In this document: in pieces, positions 33,902 through 43,521 of the stretch
Position numbering within the stretch: position 1 is the first letter of the stretch
Layout: each line of letters starts with the position of its first letter
Assembly: GCF_019969845.1 (NCBI RefSeq)
Contig: NZ_JAHXYR010000004.1
Location: 310,001 to 374,000 of the forward strand
Direction of reading: 5' to 3'
DNA length: 64,000 nucleotides
From: Sphingobacterium sp. GVS05A
GTDB lineage: Bacteria > Bacteroidota > Bacteroidia > Sphingobacteriales > Sphingobacteriaceae
The notes under the pieces: generated by a model
Told to the model about the DNA's origin: nothing
The model's database searches: none
Seen by the model: only the letters and a program-made list of their open reading frames with translations
Made by a program: the position numbers and the translations under genes

Positions 33902-35583
33902 CGATGACCTCCTTTCTTTTCGATCTTTCGGATATATGAAGCAATATTTTTTTGATCAACCGCGGTTGTTACTTCAAGTGCATTAGCCCGTTGGAATTGG
34001 TCCAATGCTTCTCCGTATCTTTTTTGATCGAAATAGTATTTTCCTTTTTTATAATAAACAGCCCAAAACAATGGGTTTAATTCTTGATAGCTCTGCCATT
34101 CCGATTCAGAAATCGATTCTTCGGTCTTTAATTTATGGTCGATAATACGGTCTAAAATTCGATATTGCTCATAATTCTGATAGGTCTTGCTATTTAAGAA
34201 CGGGTCCTGAGGGATATTCAATGCTGCACTTGACACCGAATAACCGGCCTGATGTAAAGTGCTGTCAAATATCTTGTTGAGGTCATAACAGACAAATTCG
34301 CCGAGCTGATAAGGGTTTGCTGATACCCAGACAAGGCGCTTTTCCGGTTGGAAAACAATGCCATGATGTGCTAAAAGCTGGTTTAGTGCCTTTTCGTTGC
34401 CTAATCCTATTTCCCTATTTTTTAAACCATTACGGTTCCTTAATATGGTAGCGATCTCATTAGGAGTGAGTTTGTCATGTTCCTGTAGCTGGGCTGTCAA
34501 CAATTGATAGCGATAAGTACTGTGGCTTTCCTCAATTTGCTTAAGGTTGCGCTTGTCCGAACGATATGCAGGGCTTTGAAAATGGTTCGTGCACAACAGA
34601 TGGTTCGTGTTTTCAGATTCGTATACATCAAATTTATGTGGCGACATTTCAATTAAAATTGCTTTTCCTTCATCTGCGGAACCAATCATCAATGATTCCG
34701 AAATAAAAATGGGGTGTTTTTTTGCAATTGCAATCGCTTCTTTAAAATTTCGTGCATATTGGAGAATTTCTCTTGCCACTATAGATATTGGGGTTTTTGC
34801 GGCCCAAGGAATAGAAGATTTCCCCGCATTAAGTGTCACTGTAAGTCCTGCACGATTCATTCCGGAGACAACACCGATCATCCCAGCCCAGCCGACGGAA
34901 AGAAAGGCATAGCCAGAATCAGGTTTAACAATGGAAATGAGTTTATTTTTACTAAAATCATCACCGGCATAAAAATCAAAATTTCGGCCGATAATTAGGC
35001 CTCCATCCGCGGACTTCTGATCCCAGGCCGCCAGAGAGGAGCAACCGACCAAAGCAAGATCCTGAAAAGCATGGCCCAGGTCGTGTGCACCGTGTAGAAA
35101 AAGATTACGTTGATAGGGATCCATTAGCGCGTCATAACGTGGAGAAGCATAGCTTGACAAAGCAAATATCTCCTTTTTATATTCCGATGGGATATATTTA
35201 TGGATTTTACGATTATAAATTTTTGTCAGTCGCATCATCCATTTCTGTTTCTTCGTAGAGGGGATAAATTCCTGTATTTTAGAAAAGAATGCATCTTCCT
35301 GATACGCATATAACGATCGTGTCAGTAACCCTGTTTTTAACCCGATTTGCATTGGATTTCCAGTGACATAGAGTTCCCAAAGTCCCTGTCTATTCTGTAA
35401 CAGGAAATTACTGTCTACAGCAATGTAATTGCTTCCCGAATCGGATAACTTCAGTTCTAGTATAGTCTGTGTTTCAAATTTAGCTTTTTCTTTCAGTGCA
35501 CCATTCAGTGTGCATGAACTAAATAGCAATAGTATCCAGGTCGTTAGCCACAGCTGTCTCATCGTTCTCTTTAAATAGGTCAT
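33898..35583 (-). CDS. C45-type (acyl-CoA:6-APA acyltransferase-like) lipoprotein
   Basis: From the ATG at 35583 the signal ends at LLLFSSC (lipobox Cys about residue 24), so the protein is exported and lipid-anchored. The Ntn-hydrolase core of peptidase family C45 is seen at ALVGCSSLAAWD (nucleophile Cys about 181) followed by GLIIGRNFDFY and the NRAGLTVTLNAG block. The last 60 residues (FWAVYYKKGKYYFDQKRYGEALDQFQRA) look like a TPR motif. The family makes or breaks amide or ester bonds with acyl groups. Here it could attach the polyene acid to its partner in the periplasm, but this is inferred. The start overlaps the preceding oxidoreductase gene. Confidence 0.8.
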   Translation of the reverse strand: MTYLKRTMRQLWLTTWILLLFSSCTLNGALKEKAKFETQTILELKLSDSGSNYIAVDSNFLLQNRQGLWELYVTGNPMQIGLKTGLLTRSLYAYQEDAFFSKIQEFIPSTKKQKWMMRLTKIYNRKIHKYIPSEYKKEIFALSSYASPRYDALMDPYQRNLFLHGAHDLGHAFQDLALVGCSSLAAWDQKSADGGLIIGRNFDFYAGDDFSKNKLISIVKPDSGYAFLSVGWAGMIGVVSGMNRAGLTVTLNAGKSSIPWAAKTPISIVAREILQYARNFKEAIAIAKKHPIFISESLMIGSADEGKAILIEMSPHKFDVYESENTNHLLCTNHFQSPAYRSDKRNLKQIEESHSTYRYQLLTAQLQEHDKLTPNEIATILRNRNGLKNREIGLGNEKALNQLLAHHGIVFQPEKRLVWVSANPYQLGEFVCYDLNKIFDSTLHQAGYSVSSAALNIPQDPFLNSKTYQNYEQYRILDRIIDHKLKTEESISESEWQSYQELNPLFWAVYYKKGKYYFDQKRYGEALDQFQRANALEVTTAVDQKNIASYIRKIEKKGGHR

Positions 35584-37060
35584 CTTCAAATTCCTTTCCA
35601 AGCATCATTAAGCAACAGGAGAAGGCTGTAATCGTAACGCCCAATACACCATGCATCTTGACATTTTGCCCCGTCAAAAATAAATTTTTGACTTTTGTTT
35701 TTGTAGAAATCAAGCTGTTCAAGGGATATTGGTGCTCTTTCAGGTAACCATACATATTGCCTTCCTCCGCACCGATAAAGTCGCGATAGGTCAATGGGGA
35801 AGAGGTATGGACCGATCGGATTGCATCCTTTATATTCGGGAACAAATGCTGCAGCTCTTCAATAATCTGATTGGCTTTTGCGATTTTAAATGCTTCATAA
35901 CTATCTCCTCTGGTACTCAGTTGCTGTATAATCGAGCGATTAAAGCTTTCATCCCATTGCTGTACTTCTGCTGCTGTCATATAGCACATGACGGTCATTG
36001 TACTGCAAAAGGTTTGATCTTGATCGTTACGGCTCATGGAGATGACCAAAGGCGATTGATCGTGATCATACCACACTGACTTTATATTTTTATAATGGTA
36101 TATATTGTAGTTTTGGTAGGGAATAAGATCATCCTTACAGACGATGTAGACCGAAAATACAGAAGGACTCAGGGGGAGGCTGTGGATACGTTTGACGTAG
36201 GCCTGTTTCTGAAAACGTTCAGGTAGCATCGCAAAAGTATGACGAAGATTGATATTTGAAACAAATTCATTTGCATAAATCAATTGCTGATCATCTGTAC
36301 GTACAGCTTTAATCAACTGTTCCTCCATTTCTACAGCAATGACTTCTTTGTTTTTCAAGATATCACCGCCATATTTTCGCAATTGGCGTATCAGTAATTT
36401 TGCGATTTGACTTCCTCCATTTATACATCGCCAAGCAGATTGAATATAGGAGTTGATGGTCAGCGCATGGACATAAAGTGGCGTACTCTCAGCCTTAGCA
36501 ACATATAAGAAATTGGAACCAACAAGAACAGCTTTAAGTAGTTCATTATCGGTCAGCTCATCTAGGAAAGATTTTAATGAGGTCCCTAGAACGGTTTCAT
36601 TGAATCCAAAGCTTTTCCGAAGATTATACATCGGAAAGGAGTTGCAGATTTCCTGTATTTTTTTGCAGTAATTTCTTAAAGCTTCCTCTTCTTCCGGAAA
36701 ATAGGGGAGCAATTGATTGATGAAATTATCATAACCTTGAGCGTGCGGGTAATTGATTGGATCTCCTTCAAATGAAATTCGGTCATATTCATCGATATCC
36801 ATGCGCTGGATGGCTAGATCCTGCATGATGCCCAGGTAATCAAAATATTTATACAGGTTTTCACCTTCACCTAGCCCGCCAATATAGTGTACTCCAGTAT
36901 CTAAGATCTCCTTGTCGCGTACAAAGGTCTGCAGATTGCCACCATATTGATTGTTCTTTTCAATGACACATACCTTGCGCCCAAATCTGGCCAGCAGTAC
37001 AGCGGTAACGAGACCGCCGAGGCCTGAACCAATGATCACACTATCATAGACCTTACCCAT
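35519..37060 (-). CDS. Phytoene desaturase/retinol saturase-like FAD oxidoreductase
   Basis: 513 residues. The N-terminal dinucleotide fold SVIIGSGLGGLVTAVLLARFGRKVCVIEKNNQYGGNLQTF and the C-terminal LFLTGQNVKMHGVLGVTITAF block match the CrtI/all-trans-retinol 13,14-reductase group. It probably works on the conjugated polyene chain, adding, removing or isomerising a double bond at the membrane. It overlaps the MMPL fusion gene by 8 bases and the C45-type gene at its other end. No carotenoid synthesis genes are nearby, which supports a pigment-specific role. Confidence 0.85.
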   Translation of the reverse strand: MGKVYDSVIIGSGLGGLVTAVLLARFGRKVCVIEKNNQYGGNLQTFVRDKEILDTGVHYIGGLGEGENLYKYFDYLGIMQDLAIQRMDIDEYDRISFEGDPINYPHAQGYDNFINQLLPYFPEEEEALRNYCKKIQEICNSFPMYNLRKSFGFNETVLGTSLKSFLDELTDNELLKAVLVGSNFLYVAKAESTPLYVHALTINSYIQSAWRCINGGSQIAKLLIRQLRKYGGDILKNKEVIAVEMEEQLIKAVRTDDQQLIYANEFVSNINLRHTFAMLPERFQKQAYVKRIHSLPLSPSVFSVYIVCKDDLIPYQNYNIYHYKNIKSVWYDHDQSPLVISMSRNDQDQTFCSTMTVMCYMTAAEVQQWDESFNRSIIQQLSTRGDSYEAFKIAKANQIIEELQHLFPNIKDAIRSVHTSSPLTYRDFIGAEEGNMYGYLKEHQYPLNSLISTKTKVKNLFLTGQNVKMHGVLGVTITAFSCCLMMLGKEFEDDLFKENDETAVANDLDTIAI

Positions 37061-40000
37061 TCGTTTTTCTCTTTAATACATAACTGTGCTGGTCACTAAA
37101 TACCTGTTCAAAACCTAGGTAGCTCGGTGCTTGTACCACATCATAATATATGATCGTCTGAACTGAATCCGCAATTTCATAGTTTTCGTCGTTGCTCCCG
37201 AAAATCACTACATCCAGTTTTAATTGACTTTCAGCAAGATGTTTTAGATAGGTTAATTTACGTTTTCGAACCAAATAGTTATTTGCCGCAATAATGCGTT
37301 TTTCTGAATCCCGGATAAAGGTTTCTATTTGCCGTTGCGCCTGTTGCATGGTTAACAAAAATTCAATATGACCATAATTGTCTCCAATATGCAAAATTTT
37401 TGCATTTGCTGCAATGAATTTATTCCATGCAGCGTAGGATGTCTGAAAGCGGTCAAAGGTGTTTAGGCTGGCTTTTTCTATTTCACTTTCTTTATAGCGA
37501 TAGTTTAAACTGATTTTTTCTCTAAAATAAGCTGGATTTTCAAACTCATTTCTTATATCCGCAAATTGTTGTTTAAAAAAGCGACTGATATTTTTACAAC
37601 GCTGGGTATAATTGTCACCAAATTGCTGATCTGTAGCAGGTATTCTTCTCCCTATGATTGTACTTAACGTACCGTCATAGATAATAAAATCGCCTTTGGG
37701 ACATACATCTGCAGCGCCATGGATGTAAATTGGGATGATATCCAATTGCAATTGTTCGGCCAGATAAAATGCTCCTTTGTGAAATCGTTGTATGTCATTG
37801 GTCGCCGATCGTGTACCTTCGGGAAAGATGACAATAGAGAATCCTTCATCTATCCGTTGCTTTAATATTGTTTTGGTCTTTTCTAAATCATCATCTAACA
37901 TCAAAAATCCGGCCCGCCGAACGACTCTTCCGAATACCGGTGACTTATAAACCCATTCGTTGGTGACAAAAATGCATTTTGGCATTAAACGCCCGATCAG
38001 TAAAGTATCCAATAAGGAATTGTGATTGGCAATAATGATCGCCGGTTTTTTGAAATCTTCTCCGTGTGGATTGAATTGCTGCTTTTTGACAAATGGATTT
38101 GATTTTAGGACGGAATCCCCAAAGCGGGACATGAGCCTTGTTATCAGGGCTCGGTTGTGGACAAGACTGAAAATAAAACCGGAAACAACACTTCCGATGA
38201 TGTAATAGCTAAAGGAAAAGAGAGCGAATAATCGCAAACGCAGCGTCAATGGAGAACGACCTGCTGCTGGCCTATCGCTAAACAATAACCTAAAAATAAT
38301 AGGATAGAGAACGAAGGTATTTAAAACGGCGGCGGTTACCCCGAGCAAGGAGACCGCGGAAATAGATTTTAACGCCGGATGTTTGGCAAAAATTAGTGCA
38401 CCGATAGCCAGAATTGTGGTCAATACGGCAAGGAGAATGGATGTACGGTAGGTTGGCATCTCATCTTTGCCGGTACTGTATTCTTTTTGTAAGGCCGCTG
38501 TCATGAATATCGCAAAATCCACACCATGACTGAAGACTAATGTACATACGATCGTGCTGAAAATATTGAATTCGAGATGAAATAGACCCATGAGTCCACC
38601 AGTGACCAATCCTGTCAATGCAATGGGGATCATACTGACCAATGTCAGCTCAATACGACGAAAAGACAACCAGAGAATAATAAATATCGCGATAAAGCTG
38701 TAATTAACCAAGGTATTGAAATCATTTACGAGCTGGCCCAGAAAAGTTTCGTTCATCTCTTTTCGGTCAATCACAACAGTAGTTTTGTTGTTGAATTGCC
38801 CAATCAGATTTTCTCTGTATTTTTCCGTTGTTTTTACGACAGTATTTGCTGTAAGAAATCCATTTTTTGAACTCAGATACTCCGATAAGATACCACTATT
38901 TAGCGTGCGGTACTCAGCTAATGATATGGCTGAGAATTTTTGATCCAATAGATCAAAAAAAGCTTGATATGCATCGGGCTTAAATCCAAAGGCAGCGCTT
39001 GAACGGACAAGATTGCTGCGGATTTCTTTTTTGCGTGTCTCAGTCCAAAAGGCATTCCATTGTGCAATTTTTGCCTCCTGATCCTTTTTTGATAAAACAA
39101 TTTCACCTATTGAGCTAATGGATGTGATTGTTGTATCTTGCTTTAACCTGTGATATAAGACGGTATTTTCGGAAAGAACCTGTTCGGAATTATTACCGTA
39201 ACTTATTAAGAATAATGATTTGCTTTGCTGTTGCACAGAATTTTCGAGCTTTTGCTCTGCTTCCTGAAGCTCCTTTGGGAAAAAGTTTAATGCCGACAGA
39301 TCTTTATTGAAACCCACCCGCCAAAAAGTGAATAAACTAACAGCAACCAACAGATAACTAAAGACCTGTAGGATTTTATTTCTCTCGAAACTGAAAGCAG
39401 ATATGCGATCGATGGGATGATTTTTATCATCCGAACGTTTATTATTGGGCTTATATATATGCGGTATGAGAATCAATGAAAAAACTCCTGAAAAAAGAAT
39501 AGCAATAAATGCAAAGATTCCTAAGTCCTTCAGCGCTTCGGAATTGACAAATAAGAGGCAGAGAAAAGATACCGCTGTCGTTCCGGCACTCATCAATATC
39601 GGTTTGGTGATTTCTTTATACAGATGCTTGATATCCTGTGTTTGTTTGAAGTGCGTCATGATATGAAGCGCGTAATCAATGGTAATACCTATCAGGACCG
39701 CTGCGATGGAGATCGATATAGCCGAAATAGTATCTCTCAGAAAGTAGAGAAATGAGAGCGCTAATAAAGCCCCAAATAATGATGGGATAAAGATGATGAC
39801 AGGGATTTGTATTTTCTTATAAAAAAGAATCAAAATCAGCATCAATAGACTCATCGAAATAAGGATCGTTGTCTGGATATCCGTTTTGATTTGTTTTGCA
39901 TTGGCAACAGCCACTAGCGAAGCTCCAAAATAACTTAATTTGGATTTCTTGCTATAATGCTGGTTGAGATCTTTTTTGATCCGGTTGAGTCCATCGACAA

Positions 40001-40679
40001 AAAGGACATTATGTTCGGTCTCTGAACCCGAATATTTCGGATTAATAAAGAGCAATAGCTTGCTTGAATCTTTCGTGATAATATAACCATTATAGAGCTG
40101 AAAATCACCGGCGATATTGAGTTGCTGGAATTTTTTTAGCGCTAAGAAACCAATTCCCAATGGATCCCGCTGTATAAAAGATTTTGCGATAATGCTGGTG
40201 GGGGAAATTAATGCTCCGTAATTAGCCGCAACTGTCTGGGCTATGCTATCGCTGGAAAGTCGCTCTTCGATTGATTTATAATCGTTTTCATCAAGCAGGG
40301 TAGGCAACTGCCCGTAGACGAATTTCATGGTGTTCTCCATTTCTTCCTCACTAATCTGTCCTTGGATAGCCTGATAGTAGGGGGCAAGAGGTACGATGCT
40401 ATCTGAAAAAGAGTTGGCCATGTCAACCATATCATCAATTGAAGCATCTTTCTCCCGCTCGATGATAACACTGATTTTATCAGAAAATTTCAGTTGCGCT
40501 AATAATTTGGCTATTTCGTTTGTTCGTTCGTTTTTCGGTATTATCCGGGTGATATCTTCTTCAAATTTCAGTTTCAAGGCAAAAAATCCGGTAGCAACCA
40601 AAAAAAATAGTGCAATTAACCAAGCAATATAGGGCTTCTTCTTAAAAAATAAATAGAGCTGATAAAAATAGTGCTGCAT
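37053..40679 (-). CDS. MMPL exporter fused to PlsC-type acyltransferase and methyltransferase-like domain
   Basis: A 1208-residue fusion. Residues about 1-860 are an MMPL/RND exporter with two blocks of six membrane helices and two large periplasmic loops. Residues about 860-1050 are a PlsC acyltransferase: ANHNSLLDTLL (HxxxxD) and FPEGTRS. The final 150 residues begin with a helical part, then ILHIGDNYGHIEFLL, which resembles a weakened S-adenosylmethionine motif I. The protein should couple lipid attachment of the aryl polyene to its transport across the inner membrane. It lies 1 base after the glycosyltransferase gene. Domains one and two are firm; the third is tentative. Confidence 0.85.
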   Translation of the reverse strand: MQHYFYQLYLFFKKKPYIAWLIALFFLVATGFFALKLKFEEDITRIIPKNERTNEIAKLLAQLKFSDKISVIIEREKDASIDDMVDMANSFSDSIVPLAPYYQAIQGQISEEEMENTMKFVYGQLPTLLDENDYKSIEERLSSDSIAQTVAANYGALISPTSIIAKSFIQRDPLGIGFLALKKFQQLNIAGDFQLYNGYIITKDSSKLLLFINPKYSGSETEHNVLFVDGLNRIKKDLNQHYSKKSKLSYFGASLVAVANAKQIKTDIQTTILISMSLLMLILILFYKKIQIPVIIFIPSLFGALLALSFLYFLRDTISAISISIAAVLIGITIDYALHIMTHFKQTQDIKHLYKEITKPILMSAGTTAVSFLCLLFVNSEALKDLGIFAFIAILFSGVFSLILIPHIYKPNNKRSDDKNHPIDRISAFSFERNKILQVFSYLLVAVSLFTFWRVGFNKDLSALNFFPKELQEAEQKLENSVQQQSKSLFLISYGNNSEQVLSENTVLYHRLKQDTTITSISSIGEIVLSKKDQEAKIAQWNAFWTETRKKEIRSNLVRSSAAFGFKPDAYQAFFDLLDQKFSAISLAEYRTLNSGILSEYLSSKNGFLTANTVVKTTEKYRENLIGQFNNKTTVVIDRKEMNETFLGQLVNDFNTLVNYSFIAIFIILWLSFRRIELTLVSMIPIALTGLVTGGLMGLFHLEFNIFSTIVCTLVFSHGVDFAIFMTAALQKEYSTGKDEMPTYRTSILLAVLTTILAIGALIFAKHPALKSISAVSLLGVTAAVLNTFVLYPIIFRLLFSDRPAAGRSPLTLRLRLFALFSFSYYIIGSVVSGFIFSLVHNRALITRLMSRFGDSVLKSNPFVKKQQFNPHGEDFKKPAIIIANHNSLLDTLLIGRLMPKCIFVTNEWVYKSPVFGRVVRRAGFLMLDDDLEKTKTILKQRIDEGFSIVIFPEGTRSATNDIQRFHKGAFYLAEQLQLDIIPIYIHGAADVCPKGDFIIYDGTLSTIIGRRIPATDQQFGDNYTQRCKNISRFFKQQFADIRNEFENPAYFREKISLNYRYKESEIEKASLNTFDRFQTSYAAWNKFIAANAKILHIGDNYGHIEFLLTMQQAQRQIETFIRDSEKRIIAANNYLVRKRKLTYLKHLAESQLKLDVVIFGSNDENYEIADSVQTIIYYDVVQAPSYLGFEQVFSDQHSYVLKRKTNG

Positions 40680-40680
40680 A

Positions 40681-41853
40681 TTAACGTCGTTGATTTAACC
40701 TTAATAGAGTAAATGATGAAAGTCCAAATAGAACAGCGGTAAACAGGGCTAGAGCAAGACTACCAAAGAGATATTGCAGAAAGTGCTCAGATATGGATTG
40801 GAAATCAATATTGCTATAATCTCGCAGCGGTCTGGCATTAGGGATAATCAGTTTGCCGGTCTGTATAGATCCCCAAATGATCAATGGTATCATAGGGGGA
40901 ATACTGACATTTGAAAAGGCAAAGCAGAGTCCTTTATTAAGCCTAAAAATGGAAGCGAGAAAGATGGACAGAAAAGACTGAAACCCCCAGACTGGAGCAA
41001 TGCCAATAAATACACCCAATGCGATGGAGATAGATTTAATTAAATCCGAATCATTGGTGCCTAGAATGTCCTCTTTTAGAAATTGCTTAAAGCTTTTTTT
41101 TTTGAAACTCTGGAAAGCATTTCTCGGGAATATATAAAGTAGGCTGATCAATACAAGGAATGTATTAAGTATACTGATTCGGGTGAAGTCTTTAAATGGT
41201 CGAAAATGGGAAACTCTCTCCGAGGGGTCGTAAAGTATTTTAATGGGTACATTTTTTACGTTAACACCCTTCCATGCCGAGCGAACAATTACTTCAATTT
41301 CGAGCTCAAACTTGTTGGTAAATAGTTTTTTAGGTATGAGGTCCAGCGGATATAAACGATATCCCGATTGCGTGTCTGCGAGCTTGATGCCCGTTTCAAA
41401 CCAAAACCAGAAGTTTGAAAACTTATTACCAAAGCTACTTTTTTTTGGTATTCCGGCCTGATCCATCTGACGTTCACCAATCAATAGAACCCGACCATCA
41501 CTCTGGCCAAGGGCATTAATAAATATTGGAAGATCATCGGGGAAATGCTGCCCATCTGAATCTATTGTTATTGCATAGTGAAAACCTTGCTCTCTCGCCA
41601 AGTCAAAACCTATTCGCAATGCCTTTCCCTTACCCGAGTTTTTATCAAGATGCTGTATCTCAATGGATGGATACTTTGCCAAAATTTCGGCTGTAGCATC
41701 AGTTGAACCATCATTGATGACGATGACCTGTGTGGTGTAGAACAATACACCATCCAGAACCCGCTGCAAGGTTTTTGCATTGTTGTATGTAGGAATTAGT
41801 ACACATACATCTGCTGGGATCGCCATTTCACGGATAGGTTGCGAATTTAACAT
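40681..41853 (-). CDS. Glycosyltransferase family 2 with C-terminal DUF2062 membrane domain
   Basis: 390 residues. Residues about 15-230 are a GT2 domain: VLIPTYNNAKTLQRVLDGV, VINDGSTDATAEIL and the metal-binding DSDGQHFPDD. Residues about 255-385 are a DUF2062 membrane domain (ALGVFIGIAPVWGFQSFLSIFLA). Such fusions are common in aryl-polyene/flexirubin clusters and may add a sugar or other head to the lipid. It is translationally close to the dehydratase gene (6 bases) and the MMPL gene (1 base). Confidence 0.87.
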   Translation of the reverse strand: MLNSQPIREMAIPADVCVLIPTYNNAKTLQRVLDGVLFYTTQVIVINDGSTDATAEILAKYPSIEIQHLDKNSGKGKALRIGFDLAREQGFHYAITIDSDGQHFPDDLPIFINALGQSDGRVLLIGERQMDQAGIPKKSSFGNKFSNFWFWFETGIKLADTQSGYRLYPLDLIPKKLFTNKFELEIEVIVRSAWKGVNVKNVPIKILYDPSERVSHFRPFKDFTRISILNTFLVLISLLYIFPRNAFQSFKKKSFKQFLKEDILGTNDSDLIKSISIALGVFIGIAPVWGFQSFLSIFLASIFRLNKGLCFAFSNVSIPPMIPLIIWGSIQTGKLIIPNARPLRDYSNIDFQSISEHFLQYLFGSLALALFTAVLFGLSSFTLLRLNQRR

Positions 41854-41859
41854 AGCTAT

Positions 41860-42237
41860 TTAAATGGAATTAGTATAGCGATGAAAAAAGAGCTCCATTT
41901 TTAATGCGATAGTTTCGTCAAAAGAGCAATTAGCTTTGATCTGGATGGTATCAGCTTCTTTGATTGCTAACTCTAAACTTAGATTTGGATGAACAAAAGG
42001 ATCTATAATTGCATAAAAACGAATGTTTTTTGCGGCGCTCATACGCAACTTTGATTGAAGTAAATCTTCACTTATATTTTTAATGATCTGTAACATGCAT
42101 ACCCCCGGTGTAACCGGTCTGTCCGGAAAATGTCCATTAAAAATAGAATGATTCGGATTAAGACTTATTTCCAACAAGTGTTTTCCATCTGCACTCAATC
42201 GACGTTCATGTATCTTATAAAAGTCTGCTAAAACCAT
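41860..42237 (-). CDS. Hotdog-fold 3-hydroxyacyl-ACP dehydratase (ApeI-like)
   Basis: 125 residues of the FabZ/FabA-like hotdog fold. The active-site loop is NGHFPDRPVTPGVCMLQII, with the catalytic His in GHFP and the usual Glu position occupied differently (PGVCMLQ). In aryl-polyene synthesis two unlike dehydratases work with the ketoreductase to give trans double bonds. This one pairs with the dehydratase at 48.9-49.3 kb. A 56-base gap separates it from the lipoprotein gene upstream. Confidence 0.82.
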   Translation of the reverse strand: MVLADFYKIHERRLSADGKHLLEISLNPNHSIFNGHFPDRPVTPGVCMLQIIKNISEDLLQSKLRMSAAKNIRFYAIIDPFVHPNLSLELAIKEADTIQIKANCSFDETIALKMELFFHRYTNSI

Positions 42238-42293
42238 ATCCCAAATATACAGCTTTATTTATTTTTCGTAAGCTGAGTTGTGTATCAAGTCAG

Positions 42294-42911
42294 TTAAAAA
42301 GGAATATTTACAAAATCCATTTGCAACTTGATACCATGATGCTGTATACTAAACTTATCGAGTTTGCCAATGGAATCAGTGCTCAATTGGATTTTGAGTT
42401 TTGGTTTATATTTAGATGCGGTTTCAATTTTGGCTAATTTCCCCTGATCGTTTAGATCCAAAAAATATCGCTTCCCATCCATTGTGCTTAAAAATTGTCG
42501 CGAAGATGAATCTTGGTATGTTATTGGATAATTCACTTGTGTTAAGGTTCTAAAGTCTTTAACAAGCGTATTGATGATGATCTTTTTGTTGAGATCCTGC
42601 ATGATATAGTTGACCTGATGCTTATCCTTGGCAATCGTTATATCAATGAGTGTATTCCCCAGATCAGAGGTAAGCACAATGCGGTGTTCATGCTGATTTA
42701 TTCTTTTAGCCACAAACATACCCGAGAACTCTTTTTTATAAAAGCGGATCGTTGCCCGATAGAGACGTTCATCATTTAGATCTGCAAAATAAGGGTTCTG
42801 AATAACTGTATCCGCTTGTTTGTAATCCAGCTGTGTATGGTTTGGGTAGTATACCCTACAGCCGGTTAGGAGCAACAGGAGTAGTGTACTAAAAGCTAAA
42901 TGACGCATCAT
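42294..42911 (-). CDS. Pigment-cluster lipoprotein of unknown function
   Basis: 205 residues with a lipoprotein signal ending LLLLTGC (Cys about 18). The mature part is beta-rich, similar in style to small outer-membrane helper lipoproteins found beside LolA-like genes in aryl-polyene clusters. No catalytic motif is seen. It overlaps the LolA-like gene by about 20 bases, so the two are probably made together and may form a carrier-receiver pair across the periplasm, as LolA-LolB does. The pairing is inferred. Confidence 0.75.
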   Translation of the reverse strand: MMRHLAFSTLLLLLLTGCRVYYPNHTQLDYKQADTVIQNPYFADLNDERLYRATIRFYKKEFSGMFVAKRINQHEHRIVLTSDLGNTLIDITIAKDKHQVNYIMQDLNKKIIINTLVKDFRTLTQVNYPITYQDSSSRQFLSTMDGKRYFLDLNDQGKLAKIETASKYKPKLKIQLSTDSIGKLDKFSIQHHGIKLQMDFVNIPF

Positions 42912-43521
42912 CGATGGGCTGATTGATCTGTTTGTTTTTGAAAATAATTTTTGTGTAATCTTTAGATGGTTCTATTAATTGTACTTCAGATACCGTGAGT
43001 TGCTGATTATTAAAATAAAGAATAACTGTCTGTATATAAGTAGACAATTCTTTGGTTTTGGGCGATAATTTCGCAATCCGCTGGTTTCTATTTTTATAAA
43101 ATGTGATATTGAAATCATTTGCCGAAAAAAGATCGCCACTGATACTGCCAATGATCATTTTATTGATTTTCTCAAATTTCTTATTGTTGCCCAGATCCAC
43201 TTTATTCTTCTTGCCCTGATCATTTATGAGCACTTTATTGTCTTTGAAAAGAATCCCATATTGAATGGGCCTATTATATTTCCACAATAATTTATTTGGA
43301 TTTTTTAGGAGCATTGATCCGCTGGAAGTAATTTCCTTCGACAAAAAATCCAGGTGCTTGTATTGCACAAAGTCTGTTTTTAATGTTTTAATTTTTTGCG
43401 CTTCGGCTACTACCGTTTGTTTGAAGTTGCTGATCTCAGCATTGGACATGGCTTCTTCTTGCGCTTTTATGTAAGCAAAATGAAATAAAAAAATAATGAG
43501 TAGGATGAGCTTAGTTTTCAT
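42889..43521 (-). CDS. LolA-like periplasmic lipid carrier
   Basis: 210 residues with a signal peptide (about 1-20, ending YIKAQ) and the LolA fold pattern: FVQYKHLDFLSKEITSSGSMLLKNPNKLLWKYNRP, then GKKNKVDL and the GDLFSANDF segment. It should carry the hydrophobic product, or a lipid bearing it, across the periplasm. It overlaps both neighbours, the deacetylase and the lipoprotein. It is a cluster-specific copy rather than the housekeeping LolA. Confidence 0.85.
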   Translation of the reverse strand: MKTKLILLIIFLFHFAYIKAQEEAMSNAEISNFKQTVVAEAQKIKTLKTDFVQYKHLDFLSKEITSSGSMLLKNPNKLLWKYNRPIQYGILFKDNKVLINDQGKKNKVDLGNNKKFEKINKMIIGSISGDLFSANDFNITFYKNRNQRIAKLSPKTKELSTYIQTVILYFNNQQLTVSEVQLIEPSKDYTKIIFKNKQINQPIDDASFSF

